From Pelethousia sp002409725 (GTDB taxonomy: Bacteria; Bacillota; Clostridia; Christensenellales; CAG-138): 35,607 bases of DNA. The notes under the pieces are model-generated. The model made no database searches, was not told the origin of the DNA, and saw nothing but the letters and a program-made list of their open reading frames with translations. Shown here piece by piece: positions 5,114-12,833 of this stretch. Location: assembly GCA_937915455.1 (NCBI GenBank), contig CALDNN010000193.1, forward strand, positions 1-35,607, read 5' to 3'. The position numbers were made by a program, and so were the translations under genes. Positions within the stretch are counted from its first letter, which is position 1, and each line of letters begins with the position of its first letter.

Positions 5114-7621
5114 ATGGAAGCAGCTCACGATTACATAGATTTTCTCAAAAGCAAGATCGACATAGCCCCGAAAACGGGCTTTAAAGTATCGCCGGACGAT
5201 GTGCATCCGAATGTTGCGCCCCATGCGCGCGCCGCGGTGGTGTGGGCGCTGGAGGGAGGGCGCCGGGCCCTGTTTGAGAGCTTCGGTCTGCACAAAACTG
5301 TCCAGCAGCTCGAATACTGCCGGCTGGCTGCCAAGCACGCCGGGGGCCGGGCCCTTACCGTTCTGCCTTTGGGTGTGCGGCCGGAGTTTTACCGGGATGC
5401 CGTGAACCTGCTGGATATGGAGCGCCCGGCCTACGTACGCACAGCAAAAGAGATCAGGGAGGCCCGCGGGGACATCCTCCTAACCAACTATGAGCGCGTG
5501 AGGGACGGGGATATCGATCCTTCCGCCTTCGCGGCGGTCTCCCTGGATGAGGCTTCGGTGCTACGCTCCTACGGATCCAAGACCTATCAAACCTTTCTAC
5601 CCCTATTTGACGGGGTGCCGTATAAGCTGGTGGCCACGGCCACGCCCTCCCCGAACCGTTATAAAGAACTGATCCATTACGCCGGATTCCTTGAAGTGAT
5701 GGACACGGGCCAAGCCCTTACCCGGTGGTTCCAGCGGGACAGCACCAAGGCAAATAACCTCACCCTTTACCCAGGCAAAGAAGAGGAGTTCTGGCTGTGG
5801 GTAAGCAGCTGGGCCCTGGTGATCACCAAGCCCAGTGACCTGGGATATGACGATACGGGCTACGTTCTGCCTCCCATGGAGGTGCGCTACCACAAACTGG
5901 GCCTCACACAGGCCGAGGAAGAGGAAAAGGATGGGCAGTTCCGGCTATTCCGTGATGCAGCGGCGGGCTTACAGGAAGCGGCACGCGAGAAGCGTGAGAG
6001 CATCGACGCCCGCATAGCGAAAATGGCCGAGATCGTCAGCGAAAGTCCGGAAGATCACTTCATCCTGTGGCACGACTTGGAAGCGGAGCGGCATACGATT
6101 AAGCAGGCCCTCCCCGAATCGGTAGATATCTACGGCGCTATGGAATATGACGAACGGGAGCGCCGGGTCATTGCCTTTGCGGATGGGGAAACCAGGCTTT
6201 TCGCTACGAAGAAGAGCCTTTCCGGCCAGGGCTGCAATTTCCAGCGGCATTGCCACCGGGAAATCTTCGCCGGGATTGATGATAAATTCAATGATTTTAT
6301 TCAGGCCATTCATAGGACATACCGCTTCGGGCAAACCCAGCCGGTGCGGGTCGACGTGATTTACACCGAGAACGAGCAGCGGATCCTGGACAATCTGCTT
6401 TTGAAATGGAAGCAGCACGATGAAATGCAGCGCCGCATGGTGGAGATCGTGAGAACCTATGGCCTCTCCAATGCGGAGGTAGTGAAGAAATTAGAACGGA
6501 AGATGGGGGTGGAGCGCGTGGTAGTGCAGGGAGATTTGTTTACGGCCATCAATAACGATTGCGTAGAGGAAACCCGGCGCATGCGGGAAAACAGCCTGGA
6601 TATGATCCTCACCTCCATCCCGTTTTCAAACCATTACGAATACAGCGCCAATTATGCCGACTTCGGCCACAACGAGGATACGGGCCGCTTCTTTGAGCAG
6701 ATGGATTTCCTTTCCCCGGAGCTGCTGCGGGTCCTTCGCCCCGGCCGGGTGTTCGCCTGCCACGTTAAGGATCGGGTGCTTTTCGGAAACGCAACCGGCA
6801 CGGGCATGCCCACCATGGAGCCATTCCACGCTTACTGCATCCAGCACTACATGAAGCATGGCTTCCAGTATTTCGGGATGATCACCGTCGTAACGGATGT
6901 GGTGCGGGAAAATAACCAGACCTATCGCCTGGGATGGTCCGAGAACTGCAAGGATGGCACAAAGATGGGCGTAGGCTGCCCGGAATACGTTTTGTTGTTC
7001 CGCAAACTCCCCTCTGATACCAGCCGCGCCTATGCCGATGTGCCGGTGCAAAAAACAAAAGAAGAGTATACCCGCGCCCAGTGGCAAATCGACGCCCATG
7101 GGTTCTGGCGATCCAACGGCAACCGGCCTTTGACTAAGGCGGAGCTGGCCTCCGTACCTGTGGATAAGCTCCAGGCTGCATATCGCAAATACAGCCGGGA
7201 TAATATTTACGACTATGCGGAGCATGTGGCCCTGGCCAAGGACCTGGACGCGCAGGACAAGCTGCCCGCATCATTTATGGTGGTGGCTCCCGGGTCCTGG
7301 ACGGATACGGTATGGGACGATATCAACCGCATGCGCACGCTCAACACGGCCCAAAGCCAGCGCCGCAAGCAGATGCATGTTTGCCCGCTCCAGATCGATA
7401 CTGTAGACCGTTTGATCAACCGATATACCAACCAGGGTGAAACCGTATATGATCCTTTCGCAGGCCTGTTTACGGTTCCTTACTGTGCCATAAAACTGGG
7501 CCGTAAAGGCATAGGCGTTGAGCTCAACACAGAGTATTTCCGGGATGGCGTGGGTTACTGCCGCGAAGCAGAAGCGGCAAAAACGGCTCCCACCCTATTT
7601 GATTTCATGGAGGCCCAATAA
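5114..7621 (+). CDS. SNF2-type helicase fused to DNA methylase
   Basis: 835 residues, two enzymes in one chain. Residues about 35-440 are an SF2/SNF2-like ATPase: GLHKT at 58-62 in the Walker A position (the usual second G is H), DEAS at 145-148, TATPSPN at 175-181, and motif VI QAIHRTYRFGQTQ at 397-409. Residues about 470-835 are a β-class amino-methylase: motif IV TSIPF at 500-504 followed by SNHYEY, and motif I DPFAG at 780-784. This order (IV before I) is typical of N4-cytosine/N6-adenine methylases. I recall phage-borne relatives with the same TSIPFSNHYEY variant. It may modify phage DNA against restriction, using the motor to move along DNA. The ATG lies 9 bases after the preceding stop. 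Confidence 0.9.
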   Translation: MEAAHDYIDFLKSKIDIAPKTGFKVSPDDVHPNVAPHARAAVVWALEGGRRALFESFGLHKTVQQLEYCRLAAKHAGGRALTVLPLGVRPEFYRDAVNLLDMERPAYVRTAKEIREARGDILLTNYERVRDGDIDPSAFAAVSLDEASVLRSYGSKTYQTFLPLFDGVPYKLVATATPSPNRYKELIHYAGFLEVMDTGQALTRWFQRDSTKANNLTLYPGKEEEFWLWVSSWALVITKPSDLGYDDTGYVLPPMEVRYHKLGLTQAEEEEKDGQFRLFRDAAAGLQEAAREKRESIDARIAKMAEIVSESPEDHFILWHDLEAERHTIKQALPESVDIYGAMEYDERERRVIAFADGETRLFATKKSLSGQGCNFQRHCHREIFAGIDDKFNDFIQAIHRTYRFGQTQPVRVDVIYTENEQRILDNLLLKWKQHDEMQRRMVEIVRTYGLSNAEVVKKLERKMGVERVVVQGDLFTAINNDCVEETRRMRENSLDMILTSIPFSNHYEYSANYADFGHNEDTGRFFEQMDFLSPELLRVLRPGRVFACHVKDRVLFGNATGTGMPTMEPFHAYCIQHYMKHGFQYFGMITVVTDVVRENNQTYRLGWSENCKDGTKMGVGCPEYVLLFRKLPSDTSRAYADVPVQKTKEEYTRAQWQIDAHGFWRSNGNRPLTKAELASVPVDKLQAAYRKYSRDNIYDYAEHVALAKDLDAQDKLPASFMVVAPGSWTDTVWDDINRMRTLNTAQSQRRKQMHVCPLQIDTVDRLINRYTNQGETVYDPFAGLFTVPYCAIKLGRKGIGVELNTEYFRDGVGYCREAEAAKTAPTLFDFMEAQ

Positions 7622-7899
7622 TGCAATCGCATGAAATTTATAAATTAGAGCAGCGCGCGGATATCCTTGCCATTGACAGCGCAGTGGAGGGCCTTTGCTA
7701 CATAACCTCCCCAGAAGATGATGCAAGGATCGCCATTGCAGGGCAGCAGGGCATAGCGATCATGACCGTCGCCCAGGCCCAAGCCCTATTGGCTGAACTA
7801 CCGGATGTCCTGGATCTCTTTGTGATCCGGCGCAAATATGCGTTGCAAAACAAACAATCCCGGGGAGCCGGGGGAGGAAGATATGAAAAACGGGCTTGA
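7621..7899 (+). CDS. phage protein of 92 residues, unknown function
   Basis: Starts on the last base of the helicase-methylase stop codon (TAATG), so it is translationally coupled to it. The first 70 residues look like a compact α/β fold (ILAIDSAVEGLCYITS, GIAIMTVAQAQALLAELPDVLD). The tail is basic and glycine-rich (RGAGGGRYEKRA) and overlaps the next gene. No family recognised. Confidence 0.75.
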   Translation: MQSHEIYKLEQRADILAIDSAVEGLCYITSPEDDARIAIAGQQGIAIMTVAQAQALLAELPDVLDLFVIRRKYALQNKQSRGAGGGRYEKRA

Positions 7900-8077
7900 A
7901 ATTTACAAGGACAAGTCTGGGCATTTCTGGATCGAAGGCATGTGCGACACAATCCGTGATCTCTGCGGCGAACAATGCGAGGAAGGCTGTTCGGTGTTTG
8001 ACGCCATGCAGAAAATCGGGCGGGAGAGTGAAATCGGAGGATTAGCAGATGGAGTTAACCCACCTATCCTTGTTTAG
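7883..8077 (+). CDS. small cysteine-containing phage protein
   Basis: 64 residues starting MKNGLEIYKDKSGHF, with GGGGGAGG shortly upstream. Cysteines cluster as CDTIRDLCGEQCEEGC, suggesting a metal-binding or disulphide site. It overlaps the preceding gene by 17 bases and the following cytosine methylase start by 29 bases, which fits the dense packing of this operon. Function unknown. Confidence 0.75.
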   Translation: MKNGLEIYKDKSGHFWIEGMCDTIRDLCGEQCEEGCSVFDAMQKIGRESEIGGLADGVNPPILV

Positions 8078-9536
8078 CGGTATCGGCGGGCTGGATATTG
8101 CAGCGGAACGGGCTGGCTTTACAACGGTGGGGCAATGCGAATGGGCCGATTACCCAAGGAAGGTGCTTGCATATCACTGGCCAGATATACCCCGCTGGCG
8201 GGATATCCGCACCCTCACAAAGGAGAGCTTTTATGAGCAAACAGGCTTACGAACAGTTGACATTATTTCCGGGGGATTCCCCTGCCAGCCCTTTTCTACG
8301 GCCGGGCAGCGCCGAGGCAAGGAAGATGACCGTTACCTCTGTCCGGAAATGCTGCGAATTTGTGCGGAACTACAGCCCGCTTGGGTTATTGGCGAGAATG
8401 TTGCTGGGCTCGTCAGTATGGCAGAGCCAACTACGCCTTTTAGAGTGGAAAGCCGAACCGTTGCCCGCTACCCGGAAGCGGACCATTATGAGGCGGTACT
8501 ATCACGACAAGAAAAAATGCTGCTCGATGGTATCTGTAAAGACCTTGAAGGTATCGGCTATGAAGTCCAGCCGTTTGTTATACCGGCTTGTGGTGTCGGA
8601 GCCAACCACCAGCGATATAGAATCGCAATTGTGGGTTGGAACGCCAACGGCCACGCTCAAGGAAAGGTCCGAGAGATTCAAGCGCCCCACATTGAACCCT
8701 GCGGAATATGCGCAGATGTGGAAAACGCCCACAGCGGAGGATTCCGCGAACCGGGCATTTGCGGTAAACGGCAGGGGCGAGCCCAAGCTATCGGCACAGG
8801 TGAAGATGTGGCCCACGCCGAGCGCAATGGATGCTGCGGGACTGGACAAACACCTTCGCGCCGACGCCACGCCGACCAGGTCAATCCTACTATCTCAAAA
8901 AGCGCAGATGTACCCCACCCCGACAGCCAGCCTTGCGGATCACGGCGGCCCGAACCAGCGGGACAGCAGCGGGAGGCCGGGCTTACAGGCGGCGGCTACG
9001 ATGTGGCCAACACCGAGGGCGCAGGAATACAAAGATGTGTTTTACAGCCTGCCGCCCAGCAGGCAGATAAACAAAGGGAAGGACAACCTGACGCAGAGGG
9101 TAGCGAGGATCATGCTACCCACGCCCCGGGCGAACGATGCGAAAAAGGGCGCGAATTGCGCGAACATCCCACGGAACGGCCTGCCTGCGGTGGCAAAGAT
9201 GCTTCCTACACCCACATCGAGGGCGGCAACGGGCGCATCGGAAACAGAGACGCGCCAGGGCGCACCGGATCTTCAGACGGTATGCGGCGGCCAACTGAAC
9301 CCGGAATGGGTTGCATGGCTGATGGGCTTTCCTGCGGGCTGGCTGACCATTGGGCCATAGAGCCTGATATTCCCCGGCTGGCCAAAGATGTGCCGGAGCG
9401 GGTGGATATGCTCAAAGCCCTGGGAAATGCCGTGGTATGGCAGCAGTTTTACCCTTTCTTCGCCTACATCGCAAAAATTATTTGTTTATTACGGAGGCAC
9501 CCATATGGCCAAGAAGCAGAAAATCCCCTGTTATGA
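8049..9536 (+). CDS. dcm: C5-cytosine DNA methyltransferase
   Basis: 495 residues. Motif I LFSGIGGLD (8-16), the catalytic loop GGFPCQPFS with nucleophile Cys79, ENV at 116-118, the motif VIII region HQRYRIAIVG (187-196), and motif X LKALGNAVV (455-463) are all present and in order. The central target-recognition region (about 197-430) is long and low in complexity. It carries seven loosely repeated DVAHAE/DVANTE-type segments. CGGAGG precedes ATG; the start lies inside the previous gene. It likely methylates phage DNA to escape host restriction. A second long frame is open inside it (8233-9360), so the DNA may code twice. The last ~20 residues overlap the next gene. Confidence 0.95.
   Translation: MELTHLSLFSGIGGLDIAAERAGFTTVGQCEWADYPRKVLAYHWPDIPRWRDIRTLTKESFYEQTGLRTVDIISGGFPCQPFSTAGQRRGKEDDRYLCPEMLRICAELQPAWVIGENVAGLVSMAEPTTPFRVESRTVARYPEADHYEAVLSRQEKMLLDGICKDLEGIGYEVQPFVIPACGVGANHQRYRIAIVGWNANGHAQGKVREIQAPHIEPCGICADVENAHSGGFREPGICGKRQGRAQAIGTGEDVAHAERNGCCGTGQTPSRRRHADQVNPTISKSADVPHPDSQPCGSRRPEPAGQQREAGLTGGGYDVANTEGAGIQRCVLQPAAQQADKQREGQPDAEGSEDHATHAPGERCEKGRELREHPTERPACGGKDASYTHIEGGNGRIGNRDAPGRTGSSDGMRRPTEPGMGCMADGLSCGLADHWAIEPDIPRLAKDVPERVDMLKALGNAVVWQQFYPFFAYIAKIICLLRRHPYGQEAENPLL
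8233..9360 (+). CDS. overprinted protein inside dcm, WPTP-repeat type
   Basis: A second reading frame inside the cytosine methylase gene, open for 375 codons from ATG 8233. AAAGGAG ends seven bases before that ATG, an ideal ribosome site in the middle of dcm. The product begins MSKQAYEQLTLFPGDSPAS and has the segment EARKMTVTS. It then has seven spaced motifs of the form M-W/Y/L-P-T-P-T/S/R (TPTAT, WKTP, WPTP, YPTP, WPTP, LPTP, LPTP) and ends LNPEWVAWLMGFPAGW. I recall annotated phage proteins with this LTLFP...WPTP...LNPEWVEWLMGFP layout. Each motif is the frame-shifted image of a Dcm segment: LTLFPGDSPAS is the catalytic DIISGGFPCQP, and MWPTP is DVAH/DVAN. Either it is truly translated, or its pattern only mirrors Dcm conservation. 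Function unknown. Confidence 0.55.
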   Translation: MSKQAYEQLTLFPGDSPASPFLRPGSAEARKMTVTSVRKCCEFVRNYSPLGLLARMLLGSSVWQSQLRLLEWKAEPLPATRKRTIMRRYYHDKKKCCSMVSVKTLKVSAMKSSRLLYRLVVSEPTTSDIESQLWVGTPTATLKERSERFKRPTLNPAEYAQMWKTPTAEDSANRAFAVNGRGEPKLSAQVKMWPTPSAMDAAGLDKHLRADATPTRSILLSQKAQMYPTPTASLADHGGPNQRDSSGRPGLQAAATMWPTPRAQEYKDVFYSLPPSRQINKGKDNLTQRVARIMLPTPRANDAKKGANCANIPRNGLPAVAKMLPTPTSRAATGASETETRQGAPDLQTVCGGQLNPEWVAWLMGFPAGWLTIGP

Positions 9537-9747
9537 GCTTTTCACCCGGATGGAGGGCAGAGAAACCATCCTGCTGAGCACCTGTGATCTAAGTACTCTC
9601 AAACGCAAATACAATGCACTTCGAGCAGGGCAGGCATTTTGCCGGATCCGCAGGGATGGGCAAGAACTACCTATTATAATGGCGGACAAACTTTGCAACC
9701 CAAAGAGCAGCAACAACATTATTTTTACAGAGGGGGAAAAAGCATGA
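9505..9747 (+). CDS. phage protein of 80 residues, unknown function
   Basis: Start at MAKKQKIPCYELF, with CGGAGG eight bases upstream; it overlaps the end of dcm by 32 bases. β-rich small protein (YELFTRMEGRETILLSTCD, FCRIRRDGQELPII). No family recognised. The stop codon overlaps the next start (ATGA), so the pair is coupled. Confidence 0.75.
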   Translation: MAKKQKIPCYELFTRMEGRETILLSTCDLSTLKRKYNALRAGQAFCRIRRDGQELPIIMADKLCNPKSSNNIIFTEGEKA

Positions 9748-9992
9748 AAAGGTCGAAGAAAAAAGCGCATCTCGCCGGGCTAAACAAACCCGCCCGCGGC
9801 GTAACGACCCGCAAAATTGCCCGTGCCACTTTAAAGCGCGAGGTAGGCAGCAATAACATCCAACGTATTTGGGAGGACACGCAGATTAATCGATACGGGT
9901 ACTTGCCATGGTTCAACATGCGCGTTGCCTGTGATTCTCGCAAGCGTGATCCGGGGACGCTGGCCATACTGTTCGGCAGAAAGCTGGGGTGA
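9744..9992 (+). CDS. small basic phage protein
   Basis: 82 residues from MKRSKKKAHL, coupled to the upstream gene through ATGA and preceded by GAGGGGG. Very rich in Lys/Arg (KRSKKK, RKIARATLKRE), so nucleic-acid binding is possible. No domain recognised. The C-terminus (DPGTLAILFGRKLG) ends just before the next gene. Confidence 0.75.
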   Translation: MKRSKKKAHLAGLNKPARGVTTRKIARATLKREVGSNNIQRIWEDTQINRYGYLPWFNMRVACDSRKRDPGTLAILFGRKLG

Positions 9993-9996
9993 GCCC

Positions 9997-10335
9997 ATGA
10001 GCAACCTATTTGACCGTGCCCGGCGTGCCGCGGTTAAGGCGCTTGGCGGCGTAATGCGGGAGGAAATGTATCCGGCCGTGCCTCCGAAATTCAGGATAGA
10101 GCACGTAGGGTATGCCAGACTGGAAGCGAAGTGTATGTTTTATCATCGAAATAATATGAATTTTGATGATAGAGGATATGCGAAGGACAAATGCCTTGGA
10201 CTTTTAGCCGAGCAAATGAAGCAATATGTGAAGTTTCGGATGGTCCCTGGAATTACTAATGACGAGTTTGTATGCATTGCCACAATAAAGGTCGCACCGG
10301 ATGATATGGAGGCTCTTTATGAATATGAACACTAA
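9997..10335 (+). CDS. phage protein of 112 residues, unknown function
   Basis: Start chosen at MSNLFDRARRAAVK four bases after the preceding stop, with the weak GGGGTGAG as ribosome site. Mixed α/β composition; the end (FVCIATIKVAPDDMEALYEYEH) overlaps the next gene start. The middle part is locally AT-rich compared with its neighbours (10140-10260), which may mark a recent origin. No family recognised. Confidence 0.75.
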   Translation: MSNLFDRARRAAVKALGGVMREEMYPAVPPKFRIEHVGYARLEAKCMFYHRNNMNFDDRGYAKDKCLGLLAEQMKQYVKFRMVPGITNDEFVCIATIKVAPDDMEALYEYEH

Positions 10336-11044
10336 CGAGATCGCAAAAAGTAGTATCGGGGCTGCTAAGTCGCTGCGCTGGGTTGCAAATATGCTCGGCG
10401 GAATCGATCAGGAAAAGGGGTTTCCTAGAACAGTGGCATTTTATTGTCAGGGCGGTGCCGACCTGATCGAATCCCAGGCCGCCGAGCTTGCGGAGTGCAA
10501 AAAAGAACTCAAAATAACAAGCCAGTCCGAATCGGCGCTATGGAAGGCGAATGAATACAAGGCCGGCGAGATTAAGCGGATTGAAGCCAAGCTTGCCTAT
10601 TATGAGGCCGTAGATGATGAGCATACACTGTGCGGGCAGAGTGCGAAAAAGGCTTGGTATGAACAAAACTCGGCTGAAATTCAGCGGTTGCGGCAATGGG
10701 TTAACGATCTGCAATCTGGCATGTATGTAAACTGCGTGTATTGTGGCCACAGGTATGGGCCGGAAGATAAAGTGCCATCCAGCATGGCGGATGCCCTCAA
10801 AGCCCATATTGAGCAATGCCCCGAGCATCCGATGTCACATCTAAAGGCCCAGCTTGCCGCCTCCCAGCGCAGGGAGAGGGCAGCGGAAGAACAGCTCAAT
10901 AAAATCCGTGATTGCCATACCTGTATGCAGTTTATTCGGGAATACGGGATGGGCGCTATAGAGTGCAAAAACCCATGCGCTACGGTAAAAAACGAGAATT
11001 TTGAACTACGCGACCAGGAGGCCGGGAAAGGGGTAGAAGCGTGA
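10319..11044 (+). CDS. coiled-coil zinc-finger phage protein
   Basis: 241 residues; start at MNMNTNEIAKS with GGAGG in front (10308-10312). N-terminal helical domain, then coiled-coil-like stretches (SQAAELAECKKELKI; IKRIEAKLAYYEAV). A zinc-finger unit CVYCGHRYG...HIEQCPEHP follows near residues 140-175, then a Cys-containing tail (CHTCMQF, CKNPC). I recall the finger (CxxCGHxYGP...HIxxCPxHP) as recurrent in early proteins of Bacillota and Bacteroidota phages. Function unknown; the finger suggests a nucleic-acid or protein contact. Confidence 0.85.
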   Translation: MNMNTNEIAKSSIGAAKSLRWVANMLGGIDQEKGFPRTVAFYCQGGADLIESQAAELAECKKELKITSQSESALWKANEYKAGEIKRIEAKLAYYEAVDDEHTLCGQSAKKAWYEQNSAEIQRLRQWVNDLQSGMYVNCVYCGHRYGPEDKVPSSMADALKAHIEQCPEHPMSHLKAQLAASQRRERAAEEQLNKIRDCHTCMQFIREYGMGAIECKNPCATVKNENFELRDQEAGKGVEA

Positions 11045-11346
11045 AATACAGAAAAAAGCCTGTGGTGATCGAGTCTGTTCGATGGGCCGGGAATAATCAT
11101 CGTGAAATGTGGGATTTTCTTACCGGAAAAACTGATGACTATATTTCCGCCTCCGGCGATAACTTCTATATCGACCACACCAAAGTGCAAGGCGGGCTCA
11201 TCATCAAAACCCTTGAGGGTGAGCATGTTGCCAGCATCGGAGATTATATCATCCGTGGGGTAAAAGGCGAGTTCTACCCCTGCAAGCCCGACATTTTCGA
11301 AGCGACCTATGAGCCTGTGGAGGCCGGGAAAGGAGAGGCGGAATGA
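11041..11346 (+). CDS. conserved phage protein, 101 residues
   Basis: GTG start overlapping the stop of the previous gene. The sequence KYRKKPVVIESVRW at the N-terminus and GDYIIRGVKGEFYPCKPDIF near residues 67-86 is a layout I recall from many phage early regions, usually left as hypothetical. Small β-rich fold. The end overlaps the next gene by four bases (ATGA). Role unknown. Confidence 0.85.
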   Translation: MKYRKKPVVIESVRWAGNNHREMWDFLTGKTDDYISASGDNFYIDHTKVQGGLIIKTLEGEHVASIGDYIIRGVKGEFYPCKPDIFEATYEPVEAGKGEAE

Positions 11347-11882
11347 GCAGGAAGGACACCACAGCCAGTCTTTCGCAATTACTTGAAAAGCACATTGATC
11401 CACGTAGGGATCAGCGTATTTACTGGGCGAGAGAAGTAACGTTTGATTATGCGAGTGAACATCCAGTGCGCGTGGATTACATGAGGTTTAAACCCGTAAA
11501 TAATACCGTTTCGGGTATTGAAAAAGGAGACTTCTACTGCTATGAAGTTAAATCGTCGGTAGAAGACTTCCGCTCTAAGAACGGCCACAATTTTATTGGA
11601 GATTATAACTATTATGTCATGCCTAAAAGCGTTCACGACGCAATAAAAAACGAAATACCGTACCGAGTCGGAGTTTTATGCCCAGATGGCGGATATCTGA
11701 CATCCGTGCAAAAAGCCCAAAGGATGGATCGCGGCCGGCCTGTGTGTGAAATGCTCCTGATGATGTATCGTTCCGGACGCAGGGATATTGTCAAGGTGAA
11801 AACTGCGGGATGCAAGTGCGCACAGGCTTTATCGGCTTATGAAGAAGAATGTGCGCGGGAGCTAGCAAAGGAGGCCCCATGA
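11343..11882 (+). CDS. PD-(D/E)XK nuclease-like protein (MmcB-like)
   Basis: 179 residues. Asp45 in VRVDYMRF, then Glu68-Val-Lys70 in YCYEVKSSVEDF, give the D...ExK core of the restriction-endonuclease fold. GDYNYYVMP matches the conserved strand after it in MmcB-like proteins. A CKCAQALSAYEEEC tail may bind metal. This suggests a DNA-processing nuclease of the early region, in repair, recombination or host DNA attack. The family name is by motif only. Confidence 0.8.
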   Translation: MSRKDTTASLSQLLEKHIDPRRDQRIYWAREVTFDYASEHPVRVDYMRFKPVNNTVSGIEKGDFYCYEVKSSVEDFRSKNGHNFIGDYNYYVMPKSVHDAIKNEIPYRVGVLCPDGGYLTSVQKAQRMDRGRPVCEMLLMMYRSGRRDIVKVKTAGCKCAQALSAYEEECARELAKEAP

Positions 11883-12073
11883 GCGAAGTAACACTCTTCA
11901 GAACGGCGGAGGACTGCAAATATTTCAGTTTTGCTGAATCTGATTATGACAGAATGAGTGGGCATGCTTCATATGATTGTTTTTGCTCTCATAGCGGTCA
12001 GAAAAAGGAAACATGCGAACTTTGGTGTGAAAAATATTGCAAAAAATACGAGCCAACGGAGCGAAAAATATGA
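11879..12073 (+). CDS. small cysteine-rich phage protein
   Basis: 64 residues starting MSEVTLFRTAEDCKYF after GGAGG; overlaps the nuclease stop by four bases. Seven cysteines including CFCSHSG, CELWCEKYCKKYEP, a likely small metal-binding module. The 3' end overlaps the next gene. Function unknown. Confidence 0.75.
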   Translation: MSEVTLFRTAEDCKYFSFAESDYDRMSGHASYDCFCSHSGQKKETCELWCEKYCKKYEPTERKI

Positions 12074-12414
12074 GCGAAGTAAGGTTGATAGATGCGAATG
12101 CGGCGTTTAAGGCGCTGTCGGAAGAAGCAGCACATAGGATTCTCCACAGTGACGGCAAGCCTTTTGACTGTGGCCGCACGAATGGAATTATCCTGGCGCG
12201 TGACATAATGGCAAAGGCCCCCACCATCACCCCTGAATCCTTGGGGTATCGGAAGGTGGTGCATGGGCGGTGGGAAAATACTGTGAAATGGTGGCAGGGC
12301 GGATCTGCGTGGAAACGATGCTCGGTTTGCGGAATTATCAGCGAAAAGACTAGGTATTGCCGCAACTGCGGTGCACGGATGATAGAAAAAACAGACTGCC
12401 TACATCAGGGCTGA
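12070..12414 (+). CDS. phage zinc-ribbon protein
   Basis: 114 residues. MSEVRLIDANAAFKAL and AKAPTITPESL, then HGRWEN, and a C-terminal zinc ribbon CSVCG...YCRNCGARM (near residues 82-103). The order LIDAxA - APTI - HGRW - CxxCG - YCxxCGAxM is one I recall as common in Clostridia phages and prophages. The molecular role is not known. Confidence 0.85.
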   Translation: MSEVRLIDANAAFKALSEEAAHRILHSDGKPFDCGRTNGIILARDIMAKAPTITPESLGYRKVVHGRWENTVKWWQGGSAWKRCSVCGIISEKTRYCRNCGARMIEKTDCLHQG

Positions 12415-12419
12415 AGGGG

Positions 12420-12500
12420 ATGTTTGCGCATGCGATGCGGGCTCTTGAGGCCGTGAGCGCTAGGGTAGAGAAGGACCTCGAAGAGGAGGGCACGGCTTGA
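12420..12500 (+). CDS. possible 26-residue peptide gene
   Basis: ATG at 12420 begins MFAHAMRALEAVSARVEK..., ending TGA at 12498-12500, which overlaps the ATG of the next gene. It fills the only gap between two packed genes and is helical, but its ribosome site (GAAGGGG) is too close to ATG. It may be translated only weakly, or be just a spacer. Confidence 0.3.
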   Translation: MFAHAMRALEAVSARVEKDLEEEGTA

Positions 12501-12832
12501 TGGATGCAAAGACCGTATACCTGGCCGGCCGGATCACCGGCGATCCGTACTACAAGAAAAAATTCTTAGTGGCGGAAACCCTGCTGTCGCAGGCGGGTTA
12601 TGCGCTGGTTTCCCCTGCGCACTTGCCCCAAGCGGGCCTTGAATATGAGGCCTACATGCGCATCGGCGCGGCAATGCTGGCCGAGTGCAGCGCCATCTGC
12701 CTTTTGCCAGACTGGATACACAGCCAGGGCGCGATGCGGGAGTGCATCGAGGCCAAAGCCCGAGGCAAGGAAATCATCCTATTTTCGGATTTGTACCCGC
12801 AAGATGACATTATTACAAAACAGGAGGCCTAA
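12500..12832 (+). CDS. DUF4406 (nucleoside deoxyribosyltransferase-like) protein
   Basis: 110 residues. YLAGRITGD at 6-14, the KKKFLVAETLLSQAGY helix, the pattern YMRIGAAMLAECSAICLLPDW, and SQGAMRECIEAKARGKEI are the signature of DUF4406, related to nucleoside 2-deoxyribosyltransferases. Such proteins are often phage-encoded and may act in nucleotide metabolism. GAGGAGGG precedes the start; a TTG three bases earlier is an alternative first codon. Confidence 0.88.
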   Translation: MDAKTVYLAGRITGDPYYKKKFLVAETLLSQAGYALVSPAHLPQAGLEYEAYMRIGAAMLAECSAICLLPDWIHSQGAMRECIEAKARGKEIILFSDLYPQDDIITKQEA

Positions 12833-12833
12833 T

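Noticed and set aside
10681..11403. Antisense open frame of 240 codons
   Set aside because: Covers three well-marked sense genes with overlapping starts; no ribosome site.
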